This document shows positions 28,066-38,356 of a DNA stretch of 64,000 bases, piece after piece (positions within the stretch are counted from its first letter, which is position 1; each line of letters opens with the position of its first letter). The notes below the pieces were generated by a model. That model did not search any database, had not been told where the DNA came from, and saw only the letters and a program-made list of their open reading frames with translations. This DNA is from Pseudomonas paeninsulae (GTDB lineage Bacteria > Pseudomonadota > Gammaproteobacteria > Pseudomonadales > Pseudomonadaceae): the NCBI RefSeq assembly GCF_035621475.1, contig NZ_CP141799.1, forward strand, positions 2,344,501 through 2,408,500, in the 5' to 3' direction. The position numbers and the translations under genes were made by a program.

Positions 28066-29940
28066 ATGCTGCAAAACATCAGGGACAATTCACAAGGTTG
28101 GATTGCCAAAACCATCATCGGTCTCATCGTGGTACTGCTTGCGCTGACCGGTGTCGAAGCCATTTTCACCAGTACCAGCAACAGCCAGAATGCCGTTGAA
28201 GTCAACGGCGAAAAAATCACGATCAACGACCTTGGCCAAGCCGTCGAGATGCAACGGCGTCAGTTGTTGCAGAAGCTTGGGCGTGATTTTGATGCTTCCT
28301 TGCTGGACGAGAAGTTGCTTCGCGAAGCTGCTTTGAAGGGCTTGATCGAGCGCACTTTATTGCTGCAAGGCGCAACCGATGCAAAATTCGCATTTTCCTC
28401 GCAGGCACTCGATCAGCTGATTCTGCAAACGCCCGAATTTCTGGTCGATGGCAAGTTCGATTCCGCTCGTTTCGATCAGGTAATCCGCCAGCTCGGCTAC
28501 ACGCGCATGCAGTTCCGCCAGATGCTCGAGCAGGAAATGCTCATTGGCCAGTTGCGCGCGGGCCTATCTGGCAGCGCCTTCGTGACCGATGCTGAAGTAA
28601 CTGCTTTCGCGCGCCTGGAAAAACAGACCCGTGACTTCGCGATTTTGACTCTGAAGGCCGATAGCAATGCGGTTCAGCTCAGTGATGACGACATCAAGGC
28701 CTACTACGACTCACAGGCCAGTCAGTTCATGAGTCCTGAGCAGGTTGTGCTGGAATATGTCGAACTGAGCAAGGATGCATTCTTCGATCAGGTTGAAGTC
28801 AGTGATGAAGACCTGCAAAGCGCCTACGAAAACGAAATTGCCAATTTGGCCGAACAGCGTCAGGCCGCGCATATTCTGGTCGAGGCAAGTGACTCGCTAG
28901 ACGATGAGCAGGCCAAAGCCAAGATTGACGAAGTGCAGAAACGCCTGCAACAAGGCGAAGACTTTGCTGCACTGGCCAAGGAGCTCTCCGATGATCCAGG
29001 GTCCGCTGCCAATGGTGGCGATCTCGGTTATGCCGGCCCGGGTGTCTACGATCCGGCTTTCGAAAAGGCGCTGTATGCCTTGAGCGAAGGCCAGGTTTCG
29101 GCGCCGGTACGTAGCGAGTTTGGCTGGCACCTGATCAGGCTGCTGGCTGTTCAGGCTCCAGAGGTGCCGAGCTTTGCCAGCCTGCAAGACAAGCTGGTGC
29201 GTGATCTGAAAACACGCAAACTCGAACAGCACTTTGTCGAGATCAGCAAGCAGCTTGAGGATGCCGCCTTCGAAGCGTCGGATCTGGCACAGCCTGCCCA
29301 GGAGCTGGGGCTGGAGATCAAAACCAGCGAAGCCTTTGGGCGTGAAGGTGGCGAGGGCCTGGCCGCTAACCGTCAGGTGATTCAGGCTGCATTCAGTGCT
29401 GAGGTGCTGGAGGATGGCAGTAACAGCAACGCTATCGAGCTCGACCCGAATACCGTGGTTGTGTTGCGCGTCAAGGAACACAGGAAGCCTGAGCAACTGG
29501 CTCTCGAACAGGTTGAAGAAAGCATTCGTGAGCAGCTGACCAAGGTTCGTGCCACTGAAGCTGTCAAGACTGAGGGCGAGGCTCTTCTGGCATCCTTGAA
29601 TGATGGCAAGACGCCGGTTGAACAGGCTGGTTCGGAGCAGGCCTGGGAAGTGGTTGAAGCGGCGACACGCAGTCAGGAGGGGGTTGAGCCCGCGGTACTG
29701 CAGGCATTGTTCCGCATGCCCAAGCCGAGCGCTGCCGGCCAGTCGACGTTTGCCGGAGTCACGCTGAGCAATGGTGATTTCGTGGTGGTACGCCTCAGTG
29801 GCGTGAGCGAGCCTGAAGCGCCGCTGGCGGATGAAGAAAAGGCCACATACAGCCGTTTCCTCGCTTCGCGCAGTGGGCAGCAGGACTTCGCGGCATTTCG
29901 CAAGCAATTGGAAAGCAAGGCGGATATCGAGCGTTTCTGA
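28066..29940 (+). CDS. ppiD: Periplasmic folding chaperone PpiD (SurA N and parvulin domains)
   Basis: A 624-residue inner-membrane-anchored chaperone that meets proteins leaving the Sec translocon. One N-terminal transmembrane helix (TIIGLIVVLLALTGVEAIF, about 16-34) is followed by a SurA-like region, a parvulin domain about 265-365 (QAAHILVEASD, GGDLGYAGPG, SEFGWHLIRL) and a C-terminal helical domain. The ATG at 28066 (MLQNIRDNSQGWIAK) follows GGGGGAA; the upstream TTG or ATG at 28042 is less likely. It converges with fabI across a shared terminator. Confidence 0.95.
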   Translation: MLQNIRDNSQGWIAKTIIGLIVVLLALTGVEAIFTSTSNSQNAVEVNGEKITINDLGQAVEMQRRQLLQKLGRDFDASLLDEKLLREAALKGLIERTLLLQGATDAKFAFSSQALDQLILQTPEFLVDGKFDSARFDQVIRQLGYTRMQFRQMLEQEMLIGQLRAGLSGSAFVTDAEVTAFARLEKQTRDFAILTLKADSNAVQLSDDDIKAYYDSQASQFMSPEQVVLEYVELSKDAFFDQVEVSDEDLQSAYENEIANLAEQRQAAHILVEASDSLDDEQAKAKIDEVQKRLQQGEDFAALAKELSDDPGSAANGGDLGYAGPGVYDPAFEKALYALSEGQVSAPVRSEFGWHLIRLLAVQAPEVPSFASLQDKLVRDLKTRKLEQHFVEISKQLEDAAFEASDLAQPAQELGLEIKTSEAFGREGGEGLAANRQVIQAAFSAEVLEDGSNSNAIELDPNTVVVLRVKEHRKPEQLALEQVEESIREQLTKVRATEAVKTEGEALLASLNDGKTPVEQAGSEQAWEVVEAATRSQEGVEPAVLQALFRMPKPSAAGQSTFAGVTLSNGDFVVVRLSGVSEPEAPLADEEKATYSRFLASRSGQQDFAAFRKQLESKADIERF

Positions 29941-29954
29941 TTTCTGTCGAGTAT

Positions 29955-29985
29955 AAAAAAGGCCGCTATAAGCGGCCTTTTTTAT
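29955..29985. terminator. Bidirectional terminator between ppiD and fabI
   Basis: An A-run, AGGCCGCT, a TATA loop, AGCGGCCT and a T-run form a symmetrical intrinsic terminator serving both converging genes. Confidence 0.92.
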
Positions 29986-30002
29986 TATTCATGGTGTGGC
30001 AA

Positions 30003-30797
30003 TCAATCTTCCATTGCACCCATGGCCGTGGTGTTGAAGCCACCGTCGACGTACATGATTTCACCGCTGACGCCCGAGGCCAGGTCGGAGCAGAGGAAGG
30101 CGCCGGCGTTGCCGACTTCAGTAATGGTCACATTGCGGCGCAGCGGGGTCTGCTTCTCGTTGGCGGCAAGCATCTTGCGAAAGCTCTTGATCCCCGAGGC
30201 GGCGAGGGTGCGGATCGGGCCGGCAGAGATAGCGTTGACCCGAGTGCCTTCTGGGCCGAGGCTGCCGGCCAGATAACGTACGCCGGCTTCCAGGCTGGCC
30301 TTGGCCATACCCATGACGTTGTAGTTGGGCATGGTGCGTTCGGCACCCAGGTAGGAGAGGGTCAGCAGGCTGCCATTGCGGCCTTTCATCATCTCGCGGC
30401 CAGCCTTGGCCAGGGCGACGAAGCTGTAGGCACTGATGTCGTGGGCAATGCGGAAGCCTTCGCGAGTGGTGACGTCGGTGAAGTCGCCATTGAGTTGATC
30501 GCCGGGGGCGAAGCCAACCGAGTGGACGATGCAGTCCAGGCCATCCCATTGCTTGCTCAGGGCGTCGAATGCCGCGGCGATTTCTTCATCGCTGGCTACG
30601 TCGCAGGGAAAGCACAGCTCGGGACCGGAGCCCCAGCCGGCGGCAAACTCTTCGACGCGACCTTTGAGTTTTTCATTCTGATAAGTGAAGGCCAATTCGG
30701 CACCCTCACGGTGCATGGCCGAGGCGATCCCCGAGGCGATGGACAGTTTGCTGGCAACGCCAACGATCAGTACGCGCTTACCGCTTAGAAAACCCAT
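30003..30797 (-). CDS. fabI: Enoyl-ACP reductase (NADH) FabI
   Basis: FabI carries out the last step of each fatty acid elongation cycle, reducing trans-2-enoyl-ACP with NADH; it is the target of triclosan. The 264-residue short-chain dehydrogenase-type protein has the cofactor motif [14 protein letters not shown], the active-site Tyr-x6-Lys in [12 protein letters not shown] and the ending GGFNTTAMG. The start [13 protein letters not shown] follows GGAAGAG. It lies 31 bases downstream of the Yej/Npp ABC operon on the same strand and may be partly read from it. Confidence 0.97.
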   Translation of the reverse strand: MGFLSGKRVLIVGVASKLSIASGIASAMHREGAELAFTYQNEKLKGRVEEFAAGWGSGPELCFPCDVASDEEIAAAFDALSKQWDGLDCIVHSVGFAPGDQLNGDFTDVTTREGFRIAHDISAYSFVALAKAGREMMKGRNGSLLTLSYLGAERTMPNYNVMGMAKASLEAGVRYLAGSLGPEGTRVNAISAGPIRTLAASGIKSFRKMLAANEKQTPLRRNVTITEVGNAGAFLCSDLASGVSGEIMYVDGGFNTTAMGAMED

Positions 30798-30828
30798 GTG
30801 TGCTCTTCCTCTTCCTGCTTTTAAGGAT

Positions 30829-32442
30829 TTAGTCAGCAGCGCCTGGAGCCAATAAGGCCGCTTCCAGTAACTGCTGGGTATAAATATGCTGTGGCGCGGC
30901 GAAGATCGCCGCTGCCGGGCCTTGTTCGACCGCTTGCCCCTCCTTGACCACTATCAGGTGGTGGCTGATCGCGCGGACCACCGCCAAATCGTGGCTGATG
31001 AACAGGTAAGTCAGGTTGTACTTGGCCTGTAATGAACGCAGTAACTCGACTACTTGGCGCTGAACGGTACGGTCGAGTGCCGAAGTCGGCTCGTCCAACA
31101 GTATCAGCGCCGGTTTCAGTACCAGTGCGCGAGCAATGGCAATCCGCTGCCGTTGCCCACCGGAAAACTCGTGGGGGTAGCGGTGCCGGGTATCCGGATC
31201 CAGGTCCACCTCCAAAAGTGCGTCGATGATCGCCTGTTCCTGTTCCTCCGCTGTGCCCATGCCATGAATGCGCAGGCCTTCACCGACAATCATGCCTACC
31301 GTCATCCGCGGACTCAGGCTGCCGAACGGGTCCTGAAACACCACCTGCATCTGTCGGCGCAGCGGACGAACCTGCTGCTGCGTCAATCCATTCAGTGTCT
31401 GGCCCTGAAAGCGAATGGCGCCCTGACTGCCGATTAGCCGCAGGATTGCCAGGCCCAGGGTGGACTTGCCGGAACCGCTCTCGCCAACGATACCCAGGGT
31501 TTGACCCTGGGGCAGGCTGAAATTGATGCCATCCACCGCTTTCACATAATCGACGGTACGGCGCAGCAGTCCTTTCTTGATCGGGAACCAGACGCGCAGA
31601 TCATCGACTTCCAACAGTGGCTCGCCGGCAGGGTTGGCCACCGGCTCGCCGCTTGGCTCGGCACCGAGCAGCTCCTGGGTATAGGGATGCTGCGGTGCAT
31701 GGAACAGTTGCTCACACGACGCTTGTTCGACGATCTTTCCCTGCTGCATGACACATACGCGATGGGCAATTCGTCTAACCAGGTTGAGATCGTGACTGAT
31801 CAGCAGCAGCGCCATGCCCAGGCGTGCCTGCAGTTCCTTGAGCAGTTCGAGGATTTTCAGCTGCACGGTGACGTCCAGCGCGGTGGTCGGCTCATCGGCG
31901 ATCAGCAACTCCGGCTCGTTGGCCAGGGCCATGGCGATCATCACCCGTTGCCGTTGGCCGCCGGAGAGTTCATGGGGGTAGGCTTTGAGGCGCTTGTGCG
32001 GCTCGGGGATGCCGACCAGCCCGAGCAGTTCCAGGGTGCGTGCGGTGGCGGCTTTGCCCGACAGTCCTTTATGCAGTGCGAGCACTTCATTGATCTGCTT
32101 TTCGATGCATTGCAGCGGGTTCAGCGAGGTCATGGGCTCCTGAAACACCATGGCGATGCGGTTGCCACGGATGTTGCGCAGCTTGTTCTCGCTGAGCTTG
32201 AGCAGATCTTGCCCGGCATAGTGAATGCTGCCGCTTGGATGCTGGGCCAGGGGGTAGGGCAGCAGGCGCAGGATCGAGTGGGCGGTGACCGATTTTCCTG
32301 AGCCGCTTTCTCCGACCAGGGCCAGGGTCTCGCCGCGGCGGATATCGAAGGTGACGCCTTCGACCACGCGCTGCTTCGAGTCGCCACTGACGAACTCGAC
32401 GGCCAGGTCACGTACTTCGATAAGGACATCGGATTGGGTCAT
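30829..32442 (-). CDS. yejF: Peptide ABC importer ATPase, double NBD (YejF/NppD-type)
   Basis: A 537-residue fusion of two oligopeptide-type nucleotide-binding domains. NBD1 (about 1-265) has [16 protein letters not shown] and [14 protein letters not shown]2 (about 280-530) has [17 protein letters not shown] and [12 protein letters not shown]; both have ISHDL H-loops. The start [10 protein letters not shown] at 32442 is preferred to the in-frame ATG at 32466, which overlaps the permease gene. This is the ATPase of a Yej-type importer; the P. aeruginosa equivalent, NppA1A2BCD, takes up peptidyl-nucleoside antibiotics (established knowledge). One base separates it from the permease upstream. 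Confidence 0.92.
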   Translation of the reverse strand: MTQSDVLIEVRDLAVEFVSGDSKQRVVEGVTFDIRRGETLALVGESGSGKSVTAHSILRLLPYPLAQHPSGSIHYAGQDLLKLSENKLRNIRGNRIAMVFQEPMTSLNPLQCIEKQINEVLALHKGLSGKAATARTLELLGLVGIPEPHKRLKAYPHELSGGQRQRVMIAMALANEPELLIADEPTTALDVTVQLKILELLKELQARLGMALLLISHDLNLVRRIAHRVCVMQQGKIVEQASCEQLFHAPQHPYTQELLGAEPSGEPVANPAGEPLLEVDDLRVWFPIKKGLLRRTVDYVKAVDGINFSLPQGQTLGIVGESGSGKSTLGLAILRLIGSQGAIRFQGQTLNGLTQQQVRPLRRQMQVVFQDPFGSLSPRMTVGMIVGEGLRIHGMGTAEEQEQAIIDALLEVDLDPDTRHRYPHEFSGGQRQRIAIARALVLKPALILLDEPTSALDRTVQRQVVELLRSLQAKYNLTYLFISHDLAVVRAISHHLIVVKEGQAVEQGPAAAIFAAPQHIYTQQLLEAALLAPGAAD

Positions 32443-32443
32443 C

Positions 32444-33463
32444 TTATTTCCTTGGGTCGAAGGCATCGCGTGCCGCTTCGCCGATAAACACCAGGAGGCT
32501 GAGCATCAGCGCCAGTACGGTAAAGGCGCTGATGCCGAGCCAGGGCGCCTGCAGGTTGGATTTGCCCTGGGCGACCAGTTCGCCCAGCGAGGGCGCGCCT
32601 GGCGGCAGGCCGAAGCCGAGGAAGTCCAGCGCGGTCAGGGTGCCAATGGCGCCGGTGAGAATGAAGGGCATGAAGGTCATGGTCGAGACCATGGCATTGG
32701 GCAGGATGTGGTTGAACATGATGGCGCCGTTCTGCATGCCCAGCGCCCGGGCGGCGCGCACGTATTCCAGGTTGCGTCCGCGGAGGAACTCGGCGCGCAC
32801 CACATCGACCAGACTCATCCAGGAGAACAGCAGCATGATGCCCAGCAACCACCAGAAGTTCGGCTGCACGAAGCTGGCGAGAATGATCAGCAGGTAGAGC
32901 ACCGGCAGTCCCGACCAGACCTCCAGGAAGCGCTGTCCGACCAGGTCGACCCAGCCGCCATAGAAGCCTTGCAAGGCGCCGGCGAACACGCCGATGATCG
33001 AGCTGAGGATGGTCAAGATCAGGGCGAACAGCACCGAAATGCGAAAGCCATAGATCACCCTGGCCATGACGTCGCGGCCCTGATCATCGGTGCCTAGCCA
33101 GTTGTCGCGCGATGGCGGCGCCGGTGCCGGCACTTGCAAGTCGTAATTGATGCTGGAGTAACTGAAGGGAATCGGCGGCCAGAGCATCCAGCCGTCTTTC
33201 TGGGCGATCAGCTCCTGGATATAGGGGCTCTTGTAATTGGCCTGCAGGGGGAATTCGCCGCCAAAGACGGTTTCCGGGTAGCGTTTGAGCACCGGGAAAT
33301 ACCACTCGCTGTCATAGTTCACGACCAGCGGTTTGTCGTTGGCGATCAATTCGGCGCCGAGGCTCAGGCCGAATAACAAGATAAAAATCCACAACGACCA
33401 CCAGCCGCGCTTATGGGCCTTGAACAGTAGCAGGCGTCGCTGATTAAGCGGAGAGAGCGTCAT
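32444..33463 (-). CDS. yejE: Peptide ABC importer permease (YejE/NppC-type)
   Basis: A 339-residue inner-membrane permease of the DppC/YejE class. One N-terminal membrane segment (WWSLWIFILLFGLSLGAELI) is followed by a periplasmic insertion with aromatic residues (about 55-125), then five membrane segments and the EAA loop YVRAARALGMQNGAIMFNHILP. The start at 33463 (MTLSPLNQRRLLLF) lies 1 base after the upstream stop; the longer frame to 33526 overlaps yejB. Confidence 0.92.
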   Translation of the reverse strand: MTLSPLNQRRLLLFKAHKRGWWSLWIFILLFGLSLGAELIANDKPLVVNYDSEWYFPVLKRYPETVFGGEFPLQANYKSPYIQELIAQKDGWMLWPPIPFSYSSINYDLQVPAPAPPSRDNWLGTDDQGRDVMARVIYGFRISVLFALILTILSSIIGVFAGALQGFYGGWVDLVGQRFLEVWSGLPVLYLLIILASFVQPNFWWLLGIMLLFSWMSLVDVVRAEFLRGRNLEYVRAARALGMQNGAIMFNHILPNAMVSTMTFMPFILTGAIGTLTALDFLGFGLPPGAPSLGELVAQGKSNLQAPWLGISAFTVLALMLSLLVFIGEAARDAFDPRK

Positions 33464-33464
33464 C

Positions 33465-34538
33465 TCAACCCTCCCGGCTTTCAAAGTCGATGCGCGGATC
33501 GACCAGGGTATAGGTGATGTCACCAATCAATTTCACGGCCAATCCCAACAAAGTGAAGACGAACAGGGTGCCGAAAACCACCGGGTAGTCGCGGTTGATG
33601 GCCGCCTCGAAACTCATCAGGCCAAGACCGTCGAGGGAAAAAATTACCTCGATCAACAAGGAACCGGTGAAGAAGATGCCGATAAAGGCGGAGGGGAAGC
33701 CGGCGATGATGATCAGCATGGCATTGCGGAACACATGACCATAGAGCACGCGATTATTGCTCAGGCCCTTGGCCCTGGCGGTGGTCACATACTGTTTGTT
33801 GATTTCGTCGAGGAAGCTGTTTTTGGTCAGCAGGGTCAGGGTCGCGAAGTTACCGATTACCAGGGCCGTCACGGGCAGCGCCAGGTGCCAGAAATAGTCG
33901 AGGATCTTGCCAGTGAGGCTGAGCTCGTCGAAATTGTTCGAGGTCAGGCCGCGTAGTGGAAACCAGTCGAGGTAACTTCCGCCGGCAAACACCACGATCA
34001 ACAGAATGGCGAAGAGGAAGGCCGGAATCGCATAACCGACGATGATCGCCGAGCTGGTCCACACATCGAAGGCGCTGCCATGACGGGTGGCTTTGGCGAT
34101 GCCCAGTGGGATGGAGACCAGGTACATGATCAGGGTGCTCCACAGCCCCAGGGAGATCGATACCGGCATCTTCTCGATGATCAGGTCGACCACCTTGGCA
34201 TCGCGGAAAAAGCTCTCGCCAAAGTCGAAGCGGGCATAGTTTTTCAGCATGATCCAGAAACGTTCGGGGGCCGGCTTGTCGAAGCCGTACAGGCGTTCTA
34301 TCTCGGCTATCAGTTCCGGGTCGAGGCCCTGGGCGCCACGATAGTTGGAACCGGCGATTGCAACTTCGGCGCCGCCGCCAGCGATACGGCTGGTGGCGCC
34401 TTCGAAGCCCTCCAGCTTGGCGATCATCTGTTCCACCGGGCCGCCCGGAGCGGCCTGAATGATGATGAAGTTGATCAGCAGGATGCCGAACAGGGTGGGA
34501 ATGATCAGCAACAGGCGACGAAAGATATACGCCAGCAT
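33465..34538 (-). CDS. yejB: Peptide ABC importer permease (YejB/NppB-type)
   Basis: A 357-residue permease of the DppB/YejB class: [19 protein letters not shown] is the classic N-terminal membrane segment, followed by a long periplasmic part and five more segments. The EAA loop reads [22 protein letters not shown] (near residue 215). The ATG at 34538 starts 1 base after the upstream gene's stop, so the operon is tightly coupled. Confidence 0.92.
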   Translation of the reverse strand: MLAYIFRRLLLIIPTLFGILLINFIIIQAAPGGPVEQMIAKLEGFEGATSRIAGGGAEVAIAGSNYRGAQGLDPELIAEIERLYGFDKPAPERFWIMLKNYARFDFGESFFRDAKVVDLIIEKMPVSISLGLWSTLIMYLVSIPLGIAKATRHGSAFDVWTSSAIIVGYAIPAFLFAILLIVVFAGGSYLDWFPLRGLTSNNFDELSLTGKILDYFWHLALPVTALVIGNFATLTLLTKNSFLDEINKQYVTTARAKGLSNNRVLYGHVFRNAMLIIIAGFPSAFIGIFFTGSLLIEVIFSLDGLGLMSFEAAINRDYPVVFGTLFVFTLLGLAVKLIGDITYTLVDPRIDFESREG

Positions 34539-34539
34539 C

Positions 34540-36384
34540 TTATTGCTCCGTGTTCGCCGCTTCGGCATTGTCCGTGGGGGCGGGTTCCTGTTGCGGGCGA
34601 GCCCACCAGGTATTTAGGCCGATATCGTATTTTGGGGTGATTGCCGGGTGCTCGAAGCGGTTGCCGTAGGCCACGCGCCAGGTCTTGATGTGCCAGTTGG
34701 GGATGATGTAATGGCCCCACAACAATACGCGGTCGAGGGCCCGAGTGTAGGCGACCAGGCTTTGTCGTGAGTTGGCGTTGATCAGGCCTTCGACCAGCTG
34801 GTCGATGGCCGGGTCTTTCAGGCCGATGAAGTTGCGGCTGCCGGGCTTGTCGGCGCTGCTGGAGTGCCAGTACTCGCGCTGCTCGTTACCCGGCGAGTTG
34901 GACTGGCCGAAGCCACCCACGATCAGGTCGAAATCCCGCGAGCGCAGGCGGTTGATATATTGCGAGACGTCGACCCGGCGAATTACCAGCTCCATGCCGA
35001 GATCGGCCATGTTGCGCTTGAGTGGCAGCAGCACCCGTTCGAACTCGGTTTGGGCGAGGAGGAACTCGACGCTGACCGGCTCGCCTTCGGTGTTGAGCAT
35101 CTGGTCGCCTTCGATGCGCCAGCCGGCTTCCTGCAACAGTTGGTAGGCACGCCTCTGCTGCTCGCGGATGATGCCGCTGCCGTCGGTGACGGGAACGCTG
35201 AATTCATCGCTGAACACCTGCGTCGGGATCATGCTGCGCAGCGGTTCGAGGAGCTTCAACTCGTCGGTTTCGGGTAAGCCGCTGGAGGCCAATTCGGAAT
35301 TGTCGAAATAGCTGTGGGTGCGGGTGTAGGCACCATTGAATAGCTGGCGGTTGGTCCATTCGAAATCGAACAGCAGGCCCAGTGCCTCGCGCACCCGTTT
35401 GTCCTGGAACAGTGGCCGGCGGGTATTGAAGATGAAGCCCTGCATGCCGGTGGGGTTGTGGTTCTCGATCTCTTCCTTGATCAGTTGGCCATTGGCGACG
35501 GCGGGGGTGTCGTAGGCGGTGGCCCAGTTTTTCGCGCTAGTTTCCAGCCAGTAGTCGAATTGCCCGGCTTTCAGCGCTTCGAGGGCTACCGTGTTGTCGC
35601 GGTAGTAATCGATCCGCATGGTGTCGAAGTTGTAGAAACCGCGGTTGACCGGCAGATCCTTGCCCCACCAGTCCTTGACCCGCTCATAGCGAATAGAGCG
35701 CCCGGCTTTGACCTCGGCAACTTTATAGGGGCCGCTGCCCAGCGGAATCTCCAGATTGCCTTTGCTGAAGTCGCGTTCGGCCCACCAGTGCTTGGGCAGT
35801 ACCGGCAGTTGCCCGAGAATCAGTGGCAGTTCGCGGTTGCCGGCATGCTTGAAGATGAAGCGTACCTGGTGCGGGCCTTCGACTTCGACCCGCTCGACAT
35901 CGGCATAGTAGCCGCGGTACGTGGGCGCCCCATGGGTCATCAGGGTTTCGAAGGTGAACTTGACATCCTCGGCGGTCACCGCTTGACCGTCGTTGAAGCG
36001 GGCCTCGGGACGCAGGTAAAAGCGCACCCAGGCGTTGTCTGGGGCTTTCTCGATTTTTTCAGCGAGCAGGCCGTACTCGCTGAAGGGTTCGTCCAGGCTG
36101 TGGCGTGTCAGGGTGTCGTAAATCATGCCGATATCATCGGCCGCCACACCCTTGTTGATGAAGGGGTTGAGGCTGTCAAAGCCGCCAAAACCGGCCTGAC
36201 GAAAGGTGCCGCCTTTGGGGGCTTCTGGGTTCACATAGTCGAAGTGCTGGTAGTTGGCCGGGTATTTCGGCGGTTCGTCATACAGGGTCAGGGCGTGCTT
36301 GCCGGCGGCCTGGGTCAAGCTGGCCAGGCCGAGCAGCAGGATAGCGCTGCCGTGCAGTAGAAATGAGCGCAGAGGCGGCGTCAT
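34540..36384 (-). CDS. yejA: Peptide-binding protein 2 of the Yej/Npp-type importer
   Basis: A 614-residue periplasmic binding protein of the oligopeptide (SBP family 5) class. Signal peptide: [28 protein letters not shown], cleavage near QAA. Family features include [37 protein letters not shown] and [14 protein letters not shown] segments. The ATG at 36384 overlaps the upstream stop by 4 bases; the frame running to 36522 lies inside the neighbour. It is a paralogue of the protein at 36381-38213. In P. aeruginosa the pair is NppA1/NppA2. Confidence 0.9.
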   Translation of the reverse strand: MTPPLRSFLLHGSAILLLGLASLTQAAGKHALTLYDEPPKYPANYQHFDYVNPEAPKGGTFRQAGFGGFDSLNPFINKGVAADDIGMIYDTLTRHSLDEPFSEYGLLAEKIEKAPDNAWVRFYLRPEARFNDGQAVTAEDVKFTFETLMTHGAPTYRGYYADVERVEVEGPHQVRFIFKHAGNRELPLILGQLPVLPKHWWAERDFSKGNLEIPLGSGPYKVAEVKAGRSIRYERVKDWWGKDLPVNRGFYNFDTMRIDYYRDNTVALEALKAGQFDYWLETSAKNWATAYDTPAVANGQLIKEEIENHNPTGMQGFIFNTRRPLFQDKRVREALGLLFDFEWTNRQLFNGAYTRTHSYFDNSELASSGLPETDELKLLEPLRSMIPTQVFSDEFSVPVTDGSGIIREQQRRAYQLLQEAGWRIEGDQMLNTEGEPVSVEFLLAQTEFERVLLPLKRNMADLGMELVIRRVDVSQYINRLRSRDFDLIVGGFGQSNSPGNEQREYWHSSSADKPGSRNFIGLKDPAIDQLVEGLINANSRQSLVAYTRALDRVLLWGHYIIPNWHIKTWRVAYGNRFEHPAITPKYDIGLNTWWARPQQEPAPTDNAEAANTEQ

Positions 36385-38213
36385 CGGGCATTCTCCGTGG
36401 GTTTCAGCCACCAGGTGCGCAGGCCCAGGGTATAGGGCGGCGTGGTGACGAAGGCAAACCGGTTGCGGTAGGCCAGGCGGTGATAGTTGATGTACCAATT
36501 CGGGATGGTGTAGTGCTGCCACAGCAGCACCCGGTCGAGTGCACGGGTGGCTGCGATCTGTTCATCGCGGGTTTGCGCCGCCAAGAGTTTGTCGAGCAAG
36601 GCGTCGACCACCGGGTGATTGACGCCTGCGTAGTTCTTGCCGCCTTTGACCGTTGCCTGGCTGGAGTGGAAGTACAACGATTGCTCCAGGCCCGGGCTGA
36701 GGTTTTGTGGCAGGGTCAGCAAAATCATGTCGAAATCGAATTGATCCAGGCGCTGTTTGTACTGGGCGCGATCGACGGTGCGCAGGTTGGCCTGGATGCC
36801 GATGCTGGCAAGGTTCTCGGTGAACGGCTGAAGGATGCGCTCGAGGTTTGGGTTGACCAGCAAAATCTCAAGTTGCAGCGGCTCGCCTTTGTTGTTCAAC
36901 AGATGCTGGCCAGACGGTTTCCAGCCAGCTTCGGCCAATAGACCGAGGGCGCGGCGCAAGGTATCCCGGGGGATACCGCGACCATCGGTTTGCGGCATGG
37001 CGAAGGGTTCGCTGAACAGGCGTTTCGGCAGTTGCTTGCGGTAGGGCGACAGCAGCAGCCATTCGGCACCTTCGGGCGTGCCGGTGGCGGAGAACTCGCT
37101 GTTTGGGTAATAGCTCTTGGCGCGCACATAGGAGCCATTGAACAGCGCACGGTTGGTCCACTCGAAATCGAACATCAGTCCCAGGGCTTCACGTACCTTG
37201 CGGTCGGCGAATGCCGCGCGCCTGCTGTTCATGAACAAAGCCTGGGTTTGCGTGGGAATCTGGTGCGGAATCTCGGCGCGAATCACCTCGCCACGGTCCA
37301 CTGCCGGAAAGTGGTAGCCGTTGGCCCAGTTCTTCGCTTGTTGCTCGATATAGAAGTCGAATTCACCCGCTTTGAAGGCTTCGAAGGCAACATGGCTGTC
37401 GCGATAGAACTCGACCTCGACCCGATCGAAGTTGTATTTGCCACGATTGACCGGCAATTTCACCCCCCACCAATTCTTCACCCGCTCGAAAGTCAGGCTG
37501 CGCCCCGGGTTGACCTGGGTAATACGGTAAGGGCCGCTGCCCAGCGGCGGTTCGAACGTGGTTGCCTTGAAGTCGCGATCTTTCCAGTAATGCTGCGGCA
37601 GTACCGGCAATTCGCCCAGGCGCAGAATCAGCAGTGGGTTGCCCGAGCGCTTGAACACAAAGCGGATGCGGTGACGATTGAGGATGTCGACCCGCTTCAC
37701 TTCCTGCAGGCTGGTGCGGTACTGCGGGTGTCCCTGCTTGAGCAGCAGGCGATAGGAAAACGCCACGTCATAGGCGGTGATCGGCTTGCCGTCATGGAAG
37801 TGCGCCTGAGGGCGCAGGTTGAACACCACCCAGCTGCGATCTTCGCTGTATTCGACCGACTTGGCGATAAGGCCGTAGCTGGAGGTCGGTTCATCGCCGG
37901 ACGGGTCGTAATGACCGGTGCCCACCATTAGCGTTTCGTTCAGCCCGGTGACGCCGTATTGGAGGAAGTTGGCGGTGGAAATCGGGCTGGTGCCCTTGAA
38001 GGTATAGGCATTGAGGGTGTCGAAGGTGCCAGCCCCCATGAATTGCAGCGTTCCGCCTTTCGGCGCCTCGGGATTGACCCAGTCGAAATGGGTAAAGTTG
38101 GCGGGATATTTGAGCGCACCAAATTGCGCATAGCCATGGCTTTCGCTGACGGTCGCCCATGCGGGCAGGCCGATGGCCAAGCTGAGGATTAGCGAGAGGA
38201 GGGGACGTATCAA
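36381..38213 (-). CDS. yejA: Peptide-binding protein 1 of the Yej/Npp-type importer
   Basis: A 610-residue periplasmic peptide-binding protein (SBP family 5), first gene of the five-gene importer operon. Signal peptide MIRPLLSLILSLAIGLPAWA, cleavage before TVSES. Shared family segments: [36 protein letters not shown] and PPLGSGPYRI. The start codon is TTG (38211-38213); no ATG gives a complete signal peptide and the ribosome site is weak, so translation may be low. It overlaps the next gene by 4 bases and is divergent from the HDOD gene, which also starts at TTG. Confidence 0.88.
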   Translation of the reverse strand: MIRPLLSLILSLAIGLPAWATVSESHGYAQFGALKYPANFTHFDWVNPEAPKGGTLQFMGAGTFDTLNAYTFKGTSPISTANFLQYGVTGLNETLMVGTGHYDPSGDEPTSSYGLIAKSVEYSEDRSWVVFNLRPQAHFHDGKPITAYDVAFSYRLLLKQGHPQYRTSLQEVKRVDILNRHRIRFVFKRSGNPLLILRLGELPVLPQHYWKDRDFKATTFEPPLGSGPYRITQVNPGRSLTFERVKNWWGVKLPVNRGKYNFDRVEVEFYRDSHVAFEAFKAGEFDFYIEQQAKNWANGYHFPAVDRGEVIRAEIPHQIPTQTQALFMNSRRAAFADRKVREALGLMFDFEWTNRALFNGSYVRAKSYYPNSEFSATGTPEGAEWLLLSPYRKQLPKRLFSEPFAMPQTDGRGIPRDTLRRALGLLAEAGWKPSGQHLLNNKGEPLQLEILLVNPNLERILQPFTENLASIGIQANLRTVDRAQYKQRLDQFDFDMILLTLPQNLSPGLEQSLYFHSSQATVKGGKNYAGVNHPVVDALLDKLLAAQTRDEQIAATRALDRVLLWQHYTIPNWYINYHRLAYRNRFAFVTTPPYTLGLRTWWLKPTENAR

Positions 38214-38356
38214 GTGAAAGATCCGATCCGGAGCGGCTTTGGGGCTTCTTGTCCGGTACAGTAACAGCTTGTATCCGCAGGAAAAAGGGTGGGCCTATTG
38301 GCTAGGCATGCTGGCATTATTGCTACCTTTGGCTTAATCACAACGAGGCCCTGAAC

